Shown in pieces: positions 13,934 through 22,748 of a DNA stretch of 30,180 nt; within the stretch, counting starts at the first letter, position 1, and each line of letters starts with the position of its first letter. Made by a program: the position numbers and the translations under genes. The notes beneath the pieces were generated by a model. The model saw only the letters and a program-made list of their open reading frames with translations, did no database searches and had not been told where the DNA came from. Origin of the DNA: a virus; the IMG/VR virus record IMGVR_UViG_3300011416_000029, positions 1-30,180 of that record. One strand, 5' to 3'.

Positions 13934-16233
13934 AAAAGTTTCTTTATTTCCTGACTGAAAAGGACGGCCGAAGCCGGACAATTATAAACGGCGTTGTTAC
14001 GTCCACAAGTGCGCCGACGCCATTAGCGCAAGCGCCGGACGGCAATCAGGAAATTAGCATAGGATGGGAACGATCGCCGGTGTATTGGGGCAACATTCGC
14101 AATTTTTCGTTGCAATTGGGTTTTGTGATGGATGGCGCCAAAATATTACGTAACGATTGGTACAAGTTCAACAACGATAGGGAAATCTTTTTATTGGTAA
14201 AACGATTGACGTATGAATGGACGGACGCCACCTTTAAAGAATATTATAAACAACTTTACAAAGGGCAATTGGATTTTGCCACGTCGTCCGATGATCAGGG
14301 CGGTTATCGGTACAATATCGGGATTATGGAAGGTGGCACCCAACGCCAACTCAAAGCGGCGGAAGGTACCACGTATGAAATCCCATTCGACACCGACGCC
14401 AAAAACGTCGCCATGGATGGTATGTTTTTAAAGGGCGTGTATAAATGGTTTATCCCGCCGTTTGAATATCCCGTGCCGGGTGGATACGATGAAGGTGCGC
14501 CGGGTTTATTTTTAACGACGCAGGAAAACCGGATACCGGGATTGGCCATACTTAGCACGTCCGTTGATATATCGGGCGCACCGTTGAACGTCGATAACCC
14601 AAACTTTTTTGCCGAAGCCGCGCAAGATATCGCCGGCGTACATTTAACCGGGTTGTTTGTAAACATCACGCCGTCCACCATCCCGGCGGCCGGCACGGTA
14701 TCCATTATTTTATCCGCGTTTAATACCGTTACCAATACCATACGGTTTCAATTGGATATGGCCACCGGCGATCCGTATGCGATTGGGGCAAATATCCCGA
14801 TCGACGAAACATTCGATATGGTGGCCGGCGACCGTTTGTTTTTAAATTATGGCACGATTGCCGTGTTGGGCGAAAGTACCATGGAATTAACCGCGTTATC
14901 CAAACCGTTGCCATCCACGATCCGTGGATTTACCGTGTACGATTTGGGGCGCAAGTTGGTCGAAAAAATGACGGGCAACGCCGATAATTTCCAATCGACC
15001 GTATTACAAACGTTGGGCGTGATCCTTACAAGCGGCGATGGCGTGCGCGGGTTGGCCAACGCAGCCATTAAAACGTCGTGGCGGGATTACTTCAAGTTTG
15101 TTGATTCGTTGATAATGGCCGAAATGACAATCGTTAATGGCGTAATTACGGTCGAAGGGCGCGCCACGGCATACGTGCCAACGGGCGCCGTACCACTCGG
15201 CGAAATAAAAGCGTTGAAGGTACTCGCCGCCGTGGATCTACTTGCCACCCGCATAAGGGTTGGCCACGCCGAACAAGAAGTGGACGACCTAAATGGCAAA
15301 TTTGATTTTAACGGGTACCAAATTTGGAACACGCCATTAAAAGCCATCCCGGAAAAGGAATACGATATACAACACTCGTACAAGGCAAGCCCGTACGAAA
15401 TTGAACACACGCGGACAAATTACGATCAGAAAACAACCACGGACAAAAGTACGGACAACGACGTTTTTGCACTTGCCGTGGTGCCGGATCCCGCCGGCAA
15501 TACGTTTACCACGTCGGCCGTTATCCGCGCCGATGGTGCGCCGTTCACGCCGGGTGCGCCGTTACTATCGATCACGGCACCCGTGCCATTAATCCGCGCC
15601 GGAATGGTTATACGCGTATCGGGATCCACGCTAAACAACGGCGATTATTCGGTGGTTGGATCCGGGACGTGGTTTTTTGGTCAATTGATAGCGTTGGGCG
15701 AAAGCGTCGTGGATGAAGATCCGGTGGCACCGATCACCATTGAAATTTTGGAAGGTCAATATTATTCGTTGGATCGGTCGATACCGATCACGCAATTAAC
15801 GGATCCGGACGTGGATGCAGATTTAAAGGAAAGCGTTTTTAATGTGCCATTGACACCAAAACGGATGCTATTAAACCACGCGGGATGGATCGCCGGGATT
15901 TGCCACAATTACGCGCCGGCGTCCGTTACATTCGTTTCGGCCAACCGCAACAAAGATTTGATCGCCGGCGGGATCGCAGAAAAAGCCGACGTCCCGGTGG
16001 CGGATTTGGGCGCGCCGTTGTTTCTACCTTACTATTTTGAGTTTGACACCATTAGCCCGGTGGATATGGTATCGGCGTTGGAAGCCAACCCGAACCCGGT
16101 TTTTTCCTTTATTTGGAAGGGCGTTACGTACACGGGATTTTTAATAAGCGCCGGCATTGCCTTAAACGATTTGGACGAACAAACGTTTAAATTACTCGCC
16201 GCGCCGGATAATAATTTAATTTCGCTAATCTAA
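13930..16233 (+). CDS. Distal tail or baseplate protein (large)
   Basis: A 767-residue protein immediately after the tape measure, which is the usual place of distal tail and tail-associated hub proteins. The start is a TTG overlapping the tape measure TGA (TTGA). The next in-frame Met would lose the conserved-looking first strand. The N-terminal 180 residues (for example ISIGWERSPVYWGNIRNFSL) look like a distal-tail-type domain. The middle is beta-rich with Thr/Ile strands, and a late section includes VFNVPLTPKRMLLNHAGWIA. No enzyme motif is recognised. The assignment rests on size and gene order. Confidence 0.65.
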   Translation: MKKFLYFLTEKDGRSRTIINGVVTSTSAPTPLAQAPDGNQEISIGWERSPVYWGNIRNFSLQLGFVMDGAKILRNDWYKFNNDREIFLLVKRLTYEWTDATFKEYYKQLYKGQLDFATSSDDQGGYRYNIGIMEGGTQRQLKAAEGTTYEIPFDTDAKNVAMDGMFLKGVYKWFIPPFEYPVPGGYDEGAPGLFLTTQENRIPGLAILSTSVDISGAPLNVDNPNFFAEAAQDIAGVHLTGLFVNITPSTIPAAGTVSIILSAFNTVTNTIRFQLDMATGDPYAIGANIPIDETFDMVAGDRLFLNYGTIAVLGESTMELTALSKPLPSTIRGFTVYDLGRKLVEKMTGNADNFQSTVLQTLGVILTSGDGVRGLANAAIKTSWRDYFKFVDSLIMAEMTIVNGVITVEGRATAYVPTGAVPLGEIKALKVLAAVDLLATRIRVGHAEQEVDDLNGKFDFNGYQIWNTPLKAIPEKEYDIQHSYKASPYEIEHTRTNYDQKTTTDKSTDNDVFALAVVPDPAGNTFTTSAVIRADGAPFTPGAPLLSITAPVPLIRAGMVIRVSGSTLNNGDYSVVGSGTWFFGQLIALGESVVDEDPVAPITIEILEGQYYSLDRSIPITQLTDPDVDADLKESVFNVPLTPKRMLLNHAGWIAGICHNYAPASVTFVSANRNKDLIAGGIAEKADVPVADLGAPLFLPYYFEFDTISPVDMVSALEANPNPVFSFIWKGVTYTGFLISAGIALNDLDEQTFKLLAAPDNNLISLI

Positions 16234-16239
16234 AAAGCA

Positions 16240-17196
16240 ATGCCAAACGTTTTATACGATAGCTTTTTAAACCCGGTAAAGTTCCACAAATTGGATAATA
16301 CGCAGCCGGCAAACTATTTATCACGGTTTATAGACGATTGGGCATTTCGCCGCACGATCCAACCATGGGATCAAAAGGTTTGTTTCTACCAACCATGGAT
16401 CCCGTCGGACGCCGTGCGATTGCAATACACGTCCAATTTTGCGCCAATTGTTTTACGTATGTACGACGCCGACGGTTTGTTGGTGCATACGCAAGCGTTT
16501 GAAACCTTGCAACAGGACGAATTAAGACCAACCTATTATATCCGCCAAATATCGGTACCGCTATCGGGTTTCGATCCGGGTAAATACTTTTTTACCCGCG
16601 ACACGGGCGGCGGTTTAACTTATTCCGAACCGTTTGAAATTTTGGAAGTACCGCCACCGGATTCGATTTTTTTGGAAGATGAAAACCCGACGTTGTATAT
16701 CCAATACACGCACTACGAAAGCGTGCAAGGGATCAAATTTTTTGCACCGTTCGCGCCGGCGATCCGCGTGCCGGCGATCATCCGTTACAAAAATCCCGGC
16801 GCAAAGGATAACGTTTACGAAGATCAGTTATTAAATATGACGTTAATCAATTCGGTGCCATTCCGGGTATGGGAATTTATATTGGGCGGCGTGTACGGCG
16901 TGCCGCCGTACCTAATCGACCGGGTGGCGCGGATCTTTGGTTGTAGTGATTTAAGTATTGATGGCCGGTTGTACACCAAAAACGAAGGTGCGGGATTTGA
17001 AGGTGCGCCAATGGATCTTTACCCAATGCAGGGTTGGACGATTGAACTAAGGGAAAAACTAAACCGCGATAGCATTATTAACGAAGATGAAAACATTATC
17101 GAAGGGATCGCGGCGGCCGCCCTATTAATCGATAATAAAGGGTTTGGATTGGACGGCGGCGATACATCGTATCAGGAAATTAATTACTTACAATAA
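16240..17196 (+). CDS. Tail-tip or baseplate protein, function unknown
   Basis: A 318-residue protein rich in aromatic residues, proline and beta strands (WDQKVCFYQPWIPSDAVRLQ, SVPLSGFDPGKYFFTRD). The pattern resembles stacked beta-sandwich domains such as those in baseplate and receptor-binding adaptors of Bacteroidota phages. It is separated from the upstream gene by only six bases, and its TAA shares a base with the next ATG (TAATG). No signal peptide and no catalytic motif are seen. A structural role at the tail tip is inferred from context. Confidence 0.6.
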   Translation: MPNVLYDSFLNPVKFHKLDNTQPANYLSRFIDDWAFRRTIQPWDQKVCFYQPWIPSDAVRLQYTSNFAPIVLRMYDADGLLVHTQAFETLQQDELRPTYYIRQISVPLSGFDPGKYFFTRDTGGGLTYSEPFEILEVPPPDSIFLEDENPTLYIQYTHYESVQGIKFFAPFAPAIRVPAIIRYKNPGAKDNVYEDQLLNMTLINSVPFRVWEFILGGVYGVPPYLIDRVARIFGCSDLSIDGRLYTKNEGAGFEGAPMDLYPMQGWTIELREKLNRDSIINEDENIIEGIAAAALLIDNKGFGLDGGDTSYQEINYLQ

Positions 17197-18641
17197 TGGC
17201 ATTACAAGGGTTTCTAAATATATCCCACAACTTCGCCGGCGAAACCGGGTTTATCGTCGTGGAATGGGTGCGCAGTACGGCGCAGGGTACGCCCGTTGTT
17301 GGCCACGTGGACGGCGTGGATTTGGGCGCACAAGATGATACCGACCAAACGCAAGTATTTTACCCGTCGCCGCATACCAACCGGGCATTGCAGATAACAC
17401 AGTTGCCCGAAGTTTGGATGGTTGTACGGTTTTGGCGATCGTCCAACGGTACGGCAAAAGATACATTATTGTTGGAACTTGCCGGCAACGCACGCACCGG
17501 CGCATTATATCCATTATCCCGTTTTGAATACGTGGTGGATCGCGGATTATCGGACGGCGAAATTTGGGCGGATCCTATCGATGGCGACCATGGATTGCGC
17601 GACCAACGGTTGGCCGGTGGCGAATATTGGGTGGAAGAACGTGGCACCGGGTCGTTACTTACAACCGAAATTGTGGATCGTACGGATGCGGGTGGCGGGT
17701 TTGATTTTGCCGATCCATTAAAAACAATGAATAGCGGCGCCGTTTACGTGGTTACGTTGGTAACGCGGGTGGATACGGGCAACGGCGAAGATAGTGGCAG
17801 CGTGCCAACGCCACCGGCGCCCACCGACGATATTTTTATACTATCGTCCAATCAGGATTACAACCCGGTAACGATGGGCGGCCGCACCATTATCGCCAAC
17901 TTTGCCACCACCATTGGCACGTTAAACATTTTGGATTTGGCATTGGTGGCCGATAGTCGTTTCAAGTTGCAAACGCATTACGGCGCACAACGAAACGTCG
18001 TTATCCAATTTTCAGCCGGCAATACGATCCGGTTTTACGGCGTGGACGTGAACGCGATCGTATTGGGAAATTTTGAAGATATCGAAATACTATTTAAAGC
18101 CGGCGTGGCGTACGTGATGCAATCCCGCACCGCCCATGGCGATTTAGCGAAGTTGGTATGGGCGTATAAAACCATGGCCAATACGTTACCGGCCGACGGC
18201 GTATTACTTGCCGAAGCCAATTACCCGCGCGTTGTTCAAATACTGGATTCTTTGCCGGCGTCGTCGGTGGTTGGATCCGTGGCGTGGGCGCAATCGTCGG
18301 TGGCCGCCGACGGGCAAACCGTATTTGCCAACAAAGGGAAATGGATGCGGGAAGGTGGAAATTTCCGGGCGCCGGATTTACGGTCGCGGGTAATAAAAGC
18401 ATTGGCCGCCGTGGACGGATCGGTTGCCGCCGGCCGGTATGAACATCAAGAAACCATGGCGCACGATCACGATTTGCGTGGAAGTTTTGCGTATGGCGGA
18501 TATGGCGGTGGAAGCAATGTTTTTTTCAGGATCCGCAACACAACGGATGGTTTTGATACGGCGTCCGATTTAGTGTCCGACGCCGGCGGATCGTCCAATA
18601 TCGTTAATAATATCGGTTTATATCCCTTAATATGTATATGA
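17196..18641 (+). CDS. Tail fibre or tip protein with a C-terminal tail-collar domain
   Basis: A 481-residue protein. Residues 1-205 form a beta-rich N-terminal part. A Pro-rich linker (SVPTPPAPTDD) leads to a beta-strand section. The C-terminus has the signature of the phage tail collar family (PF07484): GNFRAPDLRSRVIKALAAVD, then AGRYEHQETMAHDHD, a Gly-rich stretch, and the closing NNIGLYPLICI. In known fibres this domain precedes or forms the receptor-binding tip. It has no signal peptide, unlike the three genes that follow. Its TGA overlaps the next ATG. Confidence 0.75.
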   Translation: MALQGFLNISHNFAGETGFIVVEWVRSTAQGTPVVGHVDGVDLGAQDDTDQTQVFYPSPHTNRALQITQLPEVWMVVRFWRSSNGTAKDTLLLELAGNARTGALYPLSRFEYVVDRGLSDGEIWADPIDGDHGLRDQRLAGGEYWVEERGTGSLLTTEIVDRTDAGGGFDFADPLKTMNSGAVYVVTLVTRVDTGNGEDSGSVPTPPAPTDDIFILSSNQDYNPVTMGGRTIIANFATTIGTLNILDLALVADSRFKLQTHYGAQRNVVIQFSAGNTIRFYGVDVNAIVLGNFEDIEILFKAGVAYVMQSRTAHGDLAKLVWAYKTMANTLPADGVLLAEANYPRVVQILDSLPASSVVGSVAWAQSSVAADGQTVFANKGKWMREGGNFRAPDLRSRVIKALAAVDGSVAAGRYEHQETMAHDHDLRGSFAYGGYGGGSNVFFRIRNTTDGFDTASDLVSDAGGSSNIVNNIGLYPLICI

Positions 18642-20356
18642 AAAAAGCATTATTAATAATCTTGTTGGCCGTTATGGCCACGGCGGCGTCGGCGCAGACG
18701 TACACGTATATCGCCCAACGCAACGAATGGTTGGCGGGAATGTTTCGGGCGTTTAACTTGCCGGCCGGCGCGTCGGCCGCGTTTCAGTCGGGGCAAATCG
18801 TACGCGCCGGGGCGTTGTATTACGATTCGGTTGGCGTGGATGCCGGGTTGTACGTTTGGAATGGTGCGGCATGGGTTGTAAGTGGTGGCGGCGGCGGATC
18901 GTCGGTTTGGGGCGGCATTACCGGATCTTTGCCAAATCAGGTGGATTTGTGGGATTCATTAAAAACGCGCGTGGATAACTCGCGAAACCAAACCGCACTT
19001 GCCGGGACGAAAAGTTGGACGGCAAAACATACGTTTACCGTTGGCGCCACGTCGGGCGTGGCCATGGAACTTAATTCGGGCGGGTTTGGAAGCACTAAAT
19101 TTATTGAGTTTAAAAATAGTGGATCCGCCACCGGTGAAATGTTGCGCCATTCGTCGGGCGGTTTAACGATAAGTACTACGGCCGGTGGCGCCGCCGAAAT
19201 GAATATTGCCAACAATGGATCGGCGGGTATCCGGGTAAATTCGTCCCACGCGTCGGGACTTGTTGAATTTATGACCAACACCATCCGGCGCGGTATTTTT
19301 AATTCAAGCGGTTTAACGTTGGGGCAATCGGGTACGTCGGTAGGTTTATTGAACCTTGCCGGCGCGACAAGCGGCACCGTAAGTTTACGCGGACAACCGG
19401 CGGCCGGTACGTGGACGTTGCAATTGCCCAACGCATTACCGGCGGCCGATGGATACGTTTTAAAATCCAGTACGGCCGGCGTAAGTTATTGGGATGAAGG
19501 TGGCGGCGGCGCGCCCGTGAATATTTATACCACCGATGGTGCATTGCCAACGGGTGCCGACCGGTTTATAAATTTGGACGCCGGATCCACGCAATGGTAC
19601 GGCGGCCGGTTTGGGATCGGATCACGTTTACCGGTGGAACCGTTTGAAGTTACCAACGACGACGGCACGCCATTAATCGTGGCGCACACCACGCCCGGCG
19701 AACAATTCACCGCCATTGGCGCCGAAAACACAACGCAATTGGGTTGGGGTCAATTTTTTGCGCAAGCCACCGACGACCATACGGAACTAAACATTTACGC
19801 CACGTATGGCGAAACGCCCAACCCGCAATACACCGTTGATATTGTTGGATACGTGGACGCCGATACATCGTATTTAGTGCAGCAAGCCGGCCAACACGTT
19901 TTTGCCGGTGGCGGCGTACGGATCGACGCATTAAGCGGCGCCGGCGGCGTTGTCGTATCCGATGGCGTGGGCAATTTGTCCGTCGCACCCGCCGGATCGG
20001 CCGATGTGCCGGCGTCGTTAATTATCCCGGTGGGCGATGAACTTACAAGTATATCCACCGGCACGGCAAAACGTACATTCCGCGTCCCATACGATATGGC
20101 CATTACCGAAGTATTTGCAAGCGTATCCACCGCGTCGTCGTCCGGTTTGCCCACCATCGATATTAAGCGTGGCGGCACCACTATTTTTTCCACGCTAATT
20201 ACGTTGGACGCCACCGAAAAAATTAGCACAACGGCCGCCGTGCCACCGGTTTTATCCACGTCGTCGTTTAATAAATACGACGAAATCACCATCGATATTA
20301 CCGTGGCCGGCACGGGCGCAAAGGGATTAATTATTTATCTAAATGGCACGCGATGA
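18638..20356 (+). CDS. Tail-fibre-like protein with an N-terminal Sec signal peptide
   Basis: A 572-residue protein. I choose the ATG at 18638 (ATGA overlap); an ATG at 18632 adds two residues. The N-terminus MKKALLIILLAVMATAASAQ is a textbook signal peptide with an A-x-A type cleavage site. The rest is fibre-like: a Gly-rich spacer, repeats of short beta strands, and GQPAAGTWTLQLPNALPAAD followed by GYVLKSSTAGVSYWDEG, which is common in phage fibres. A C-terminal jellyroll-like domain starts at LIIPVGDELTSISTGTAKRT and ends GTGAKGLIIYLNG, a module shared by many phage structural proteins. A signal peptide on such a protein is odd, since virions assemble in the cytoplasm. Confidence 0.75.
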   Translation: MKKALLIILLAVMATAASAQTYTYIAQRNEWLAGMFRAFNLPAGASAAFQSGQIVRAGALYYDSVGVDAGLYVWNGAAWVVSGGGGGSSVWGGITGSLPNQVDLWDSLKTRVDNSRNQTALAGTKSWTAKHTFTVGATSGVAMELNSGGFGSTKFIEFKNSGSATGEMLRHSSGGLTISTTAGGAAEMNIANNGSAGIRVNSSHASGLVEFMTNTIRRGIFNSSGLTLGQSGTSVGLLNLAGATSGTVSLRGQPAAGTWTLQLPNALPAADGYVLKSSTAGVSYWDEGGGGAPVNIYTTDGALPTGADRFINLDAGSTQWYGGRFGIGSRLPVEPFEVTNDDGTPLIVAHTTPGEQFTAIGAENTTQLGWGQFFAQATDDHTELNIYATYGETPNPQYTVDIVGYVDADTSYLVQQAGQHVFAGGGVRIDALSGAGGVVVSDGVGNLSVAPAGSADVPASLIIPVGDELTSISTGTAKRTFRVPYDMAITEVFASVSTASSSGLPTIDIKRGGTTIFSTLITLDATEKISTTAAVPPVLSTSSFNKYDEITIDITVAGTGAKGLIIYLNGTR

Positions 20357-22095
20357 AATGGCTTTTTTTAATCTTGTTGTTGTTACTTATTTTCTTCGCA
20401 AGGGCGCAAGAAATCGCCGACGTACGCGAACCCGGCGTGCGTCCCGGCGATTTGGATAGTACCAAAGTTGCGTTGTCCATGCGTTTAATAAAATCGTCCT
20501 ATACCGGCGCGTGCGTGAACGTGCGCCGGTCGTCCGATAATGCCACGCAAGATATCGGGTTTAAGGGGCGCGATTTTGACGTGGACGCGTTTAATACCTT
20601 TGTCGGCGGCGGATCCGGATACGTCGTTACATGGTACGATCAGGTCGGCGCCATCCACCCGACGCAAGCCACGGCGGCCAACCAACCGCAAATTGTACTA
20701 AATCAAAAGAACGGCCAACCGACTTTATTTTTCGATGGTACCGACATTTTGGAATTTACGGCAAGTACGACGACGTTTAATTTTATCCACGTAACACAGG
20801 GTGGCGTATCAATAGTCGTAAAAGCGGGAACCACCGCCGATCCAAATGCCATTTATACAGTTTTAGGAAATAATGCTTTGGCCAGTACAAAAGCCGGTTT
20901 TTATCTTGCCTTTGACGATCGCGCGGCGTCGTCGGTAAGTGAAGCACTAAACACATCGGCCACAAAAGCGGTAAGCGGACGCGCCACGTCGTCCACGTTG
21001 AACCAAAACACATGGACGCCAAACGCATACCATTTGGTACAAAGTTATTACGCGTCAAGTGGTGGAATAGTTTTACCATTTGCAAAATGGGACGGCGCCA
21101 TGGACGGTAACAATTTAATTGCCGGCGGATCCGCGCTAACACTTGAAGCAACCGTAAACGTAAACGCCGCGCATAATTTACAGATCGGCGCGGGTGGCAT
21201 TGCGACGTCGCCGTTTATCGGTTATTTGGGCGAAATCGTAATTTTTGGAACCGTCGGACAAGGCAGCCCAAAAATTTCTGAAATGGCCACAAACCAAAAC
21301 TTTTATTGGGATTTATACAACCCGAAAGAAATAGACGCCGACGCCGGTGCATATATTAACGCCGTGGCAACGGCCGGTTATTCAATGACAACGGCCGAAA
21401 AAACAGCCGTAAACACTTACATCATTGGTTTAAAGGACGCCGCCATTTGGCCGTTGGTTATTGATCGCGGATTGCCAATTTGGGGCGCCGTAACACCGGC
21501 CGCCGCACTCGTACCAATAAAGGGCGCGATTACTTTGGCCGCGTTTAATTCGCCAACGTTTAGTACGTCGGGCGTTGATTTCAATGGCACCAATCAGTAC
21601 ATTACCACGACGTATAACGCGTCCACGATGGCCGGCATAAATAGCCAACATATCGGGTTTTATAGTGGCGATAATATCGCCGGCGGCAATATCGATATGG
21701 GTGCAATAACGTCGGCGCAATGGGGCATTATTAGCGTTTATAGCGGTGGATCCGCATTAGGGCGTATGTGGAATAGTACCACGGGCGCAGTATCGACAAC
21801 CGCACCCGCCGATACGCGCGGATACATGGTTGGAAGCAGAACGGCCGCCGCCGATATGCGATTATTTTGGAACGGTGCGCAAATCGGCGCCACGCAAACG
21901 GGCGCATTAGGTACGCGGCCAACGCATTTATACTACATTGGCGCACGAAATAACGGCGGCACGGCCGACGCGTTTAGCGTCCGCAAATGTCAAATGTGGT
22001 CGGTTGGTTTGGGAATGACGGCGGCGCAAGTTGCTTTGGATAATTATTACACCGAACAATTTATGGACGCGTTAGGGATCGGCGTACAACCTTAA
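20353..22095 (+). CDS. Signal-peptide protein with an arabinofuranosidase-B-like/LamG-like domain pair
   Basis: A 580-residue protein. A very hydrophobic signal peptide (MKWLFLILLLLLIFFARAQ) comes first. Residues about 35-310 hold YTGACVNVRRSSDNATQDIG, VTWYDQVGAIHPTQATAANQ and PTLFFDG, the pattern of the arabinofuranosidase-B catalytic-like (concanavalin-type) domain seen in phage tail proteins. Residues about 375-575 form a second LamG-like jellyroll (VDFNGTNQYITTTY and YYIGARNNGG). The domains probably bind or process glycans on the host surface. I cannot confirm active-site residues, so binding is safer than catalysis. The gene starts in an ATGA overlap. Confidence 0.7.
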   Translation: MKWLFLILLLLLIFFARAQEIADVREPGVRPGDLDSTKVALSMRLIKSSYTGACVNVRRSSDNATQDIGFKGRDFDVDAFNTFVGGGSGYVVTWYDQVGAIHPTQATAANQPQIVLNQKNGQPTLFFDGTDILEFTASTTTFNFIHVTQGGVSIVVKAGTTADPNAIYTVLGNNALASTKAGFYLAFDDRAASSVSEALNTSATKAVSGRATSSTLNQNTWTPNAYHLVQSYYASSGGIVLPFAKWDGAMDGNNLIAGGSALTLEATVNVNAAHNLQIGAGGIATSPFIGYLGEIVIFGTVGQGSPKISEMATNQNFYWDLYNPKEIDADAGAYINAVATAGYSMTTAEKTAVNTYIIGLKDAAIWPLVIDRGLPIWGAVTPAAALVPIKGAITLAAFNSPTFSTSGVDFNGTNQYITTTYNASTMAGINSQHIGFYSGDNIAGGNIDMGAITSAQWGIISVYSGGSALGRMWNSTTGAVSTTAPADTRGYMVGSRTAAADMRLFWNGAQIGATQTGALGTRPTHLYYIGARNNGGTADAFSVRKCQMWSVGLGMTAAQVALDNYYTEQFMDALGIGVQP

Positions 22096-22107
22096 AAATT
22101 ACTATGT

Positions 22108-22737
22108 ATGAAATATATTTTTTTATTCTTCATTTTGGTATCGGTTTTGGCAGCCGACGCGCAAAAGATCCGCAAAGCGGTAAGGCAAAAAATAAAAGAA
22201 AAGATCGAAGCCAAACGCGACACCGTGCCGGCCACGCACAGAAAGCCAACCGACGCACGAAAATTATCGAAGGGCGAAGTACGGACGACGCCAACGGATA
22301 CGGTGCCGCAATCCGACACGCCAACGCCGCAAGCCGGAGAACCGCCGTTTAATTTAGATACCGTAATCATAAACAATCTAACTTTAAAGGCGCGGGATTG
22401 GTCGTTTTTAACGGCCAACGTAAATTTAAACGATCGCGATTCGGCGACGTATTCGCGACTTAGATTAATGCGTGATCAAATCGGCGCACAAGCCGGCGCG
22501 GGTGGATGGAACGCCAACATTACCGTAAACGGTTTACCGGGACAATGGATCGTTAATGTGTATAATTTTTTGCAGCAAATGACGGTCGGCGTGGCAAAGC
22601 AAATGGATCCGGCAACGACGACGGCGATACGTGGCAAAACCAATTTACAATTTTGGTTTGATGAAATCGACGCACGGGCGCCGGCGATATATTTGCGCGA
22701 TCGCGACGAAGGGAAACATATTTTATTAGATCAATAA
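22108..22737 (+). CDS. Signal-peptide protein of unknown function in the tail-fibre region
   Basis: A 209-residue protein. Residues 1-19 (MKYIFLFFILVSVLAADAQ) form a Sec signal peptide without a lipobox cysteine. Then follow a basic helix (KIRKAVRQKIKEKIEAKRD), a Pro/Thr-rich linker (residues about 40-78) and a C-terminal domain ending LQFWFDEIDARAPAIYLRDR. No family is recognised. It is the third consecutive gene with a signal peptide, behind two fibre-like genes and ahead of the glycosidase-like gene. The order basic helix, flexible linker, domain could suit an envelope-attached protein, but that is a guess. Confidence 0.6.
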   Translation: MKYIFLFFILVSVLAADAQKIRKAVRQKIKEKIEAKRDTVPATHRKPTDARKLSKGEVRTTPTDTVPQSDTPTPQAGEPPFNLDTVIINNLTLKARDWSFLTANVNLNDRDSATYSRLRLMRDQIGAQAGAGGWNANITVNGLPGQWIVNVYNFLQQMTVGVAKQMDPATTTAIRGKTNLQFWFDEIDARAPAIYLRDRDEGKHILLDQ

Positions 22738-22748
22738 ACCAACCAACC

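Noticed and set aside
18361-18641. Variable region of a diversity-generating retroelement at the fibre C-terminus
   Set aside because: No template repeat or reverse transcriptase is seen, and the sequence fits an ordinary tail-collar end.
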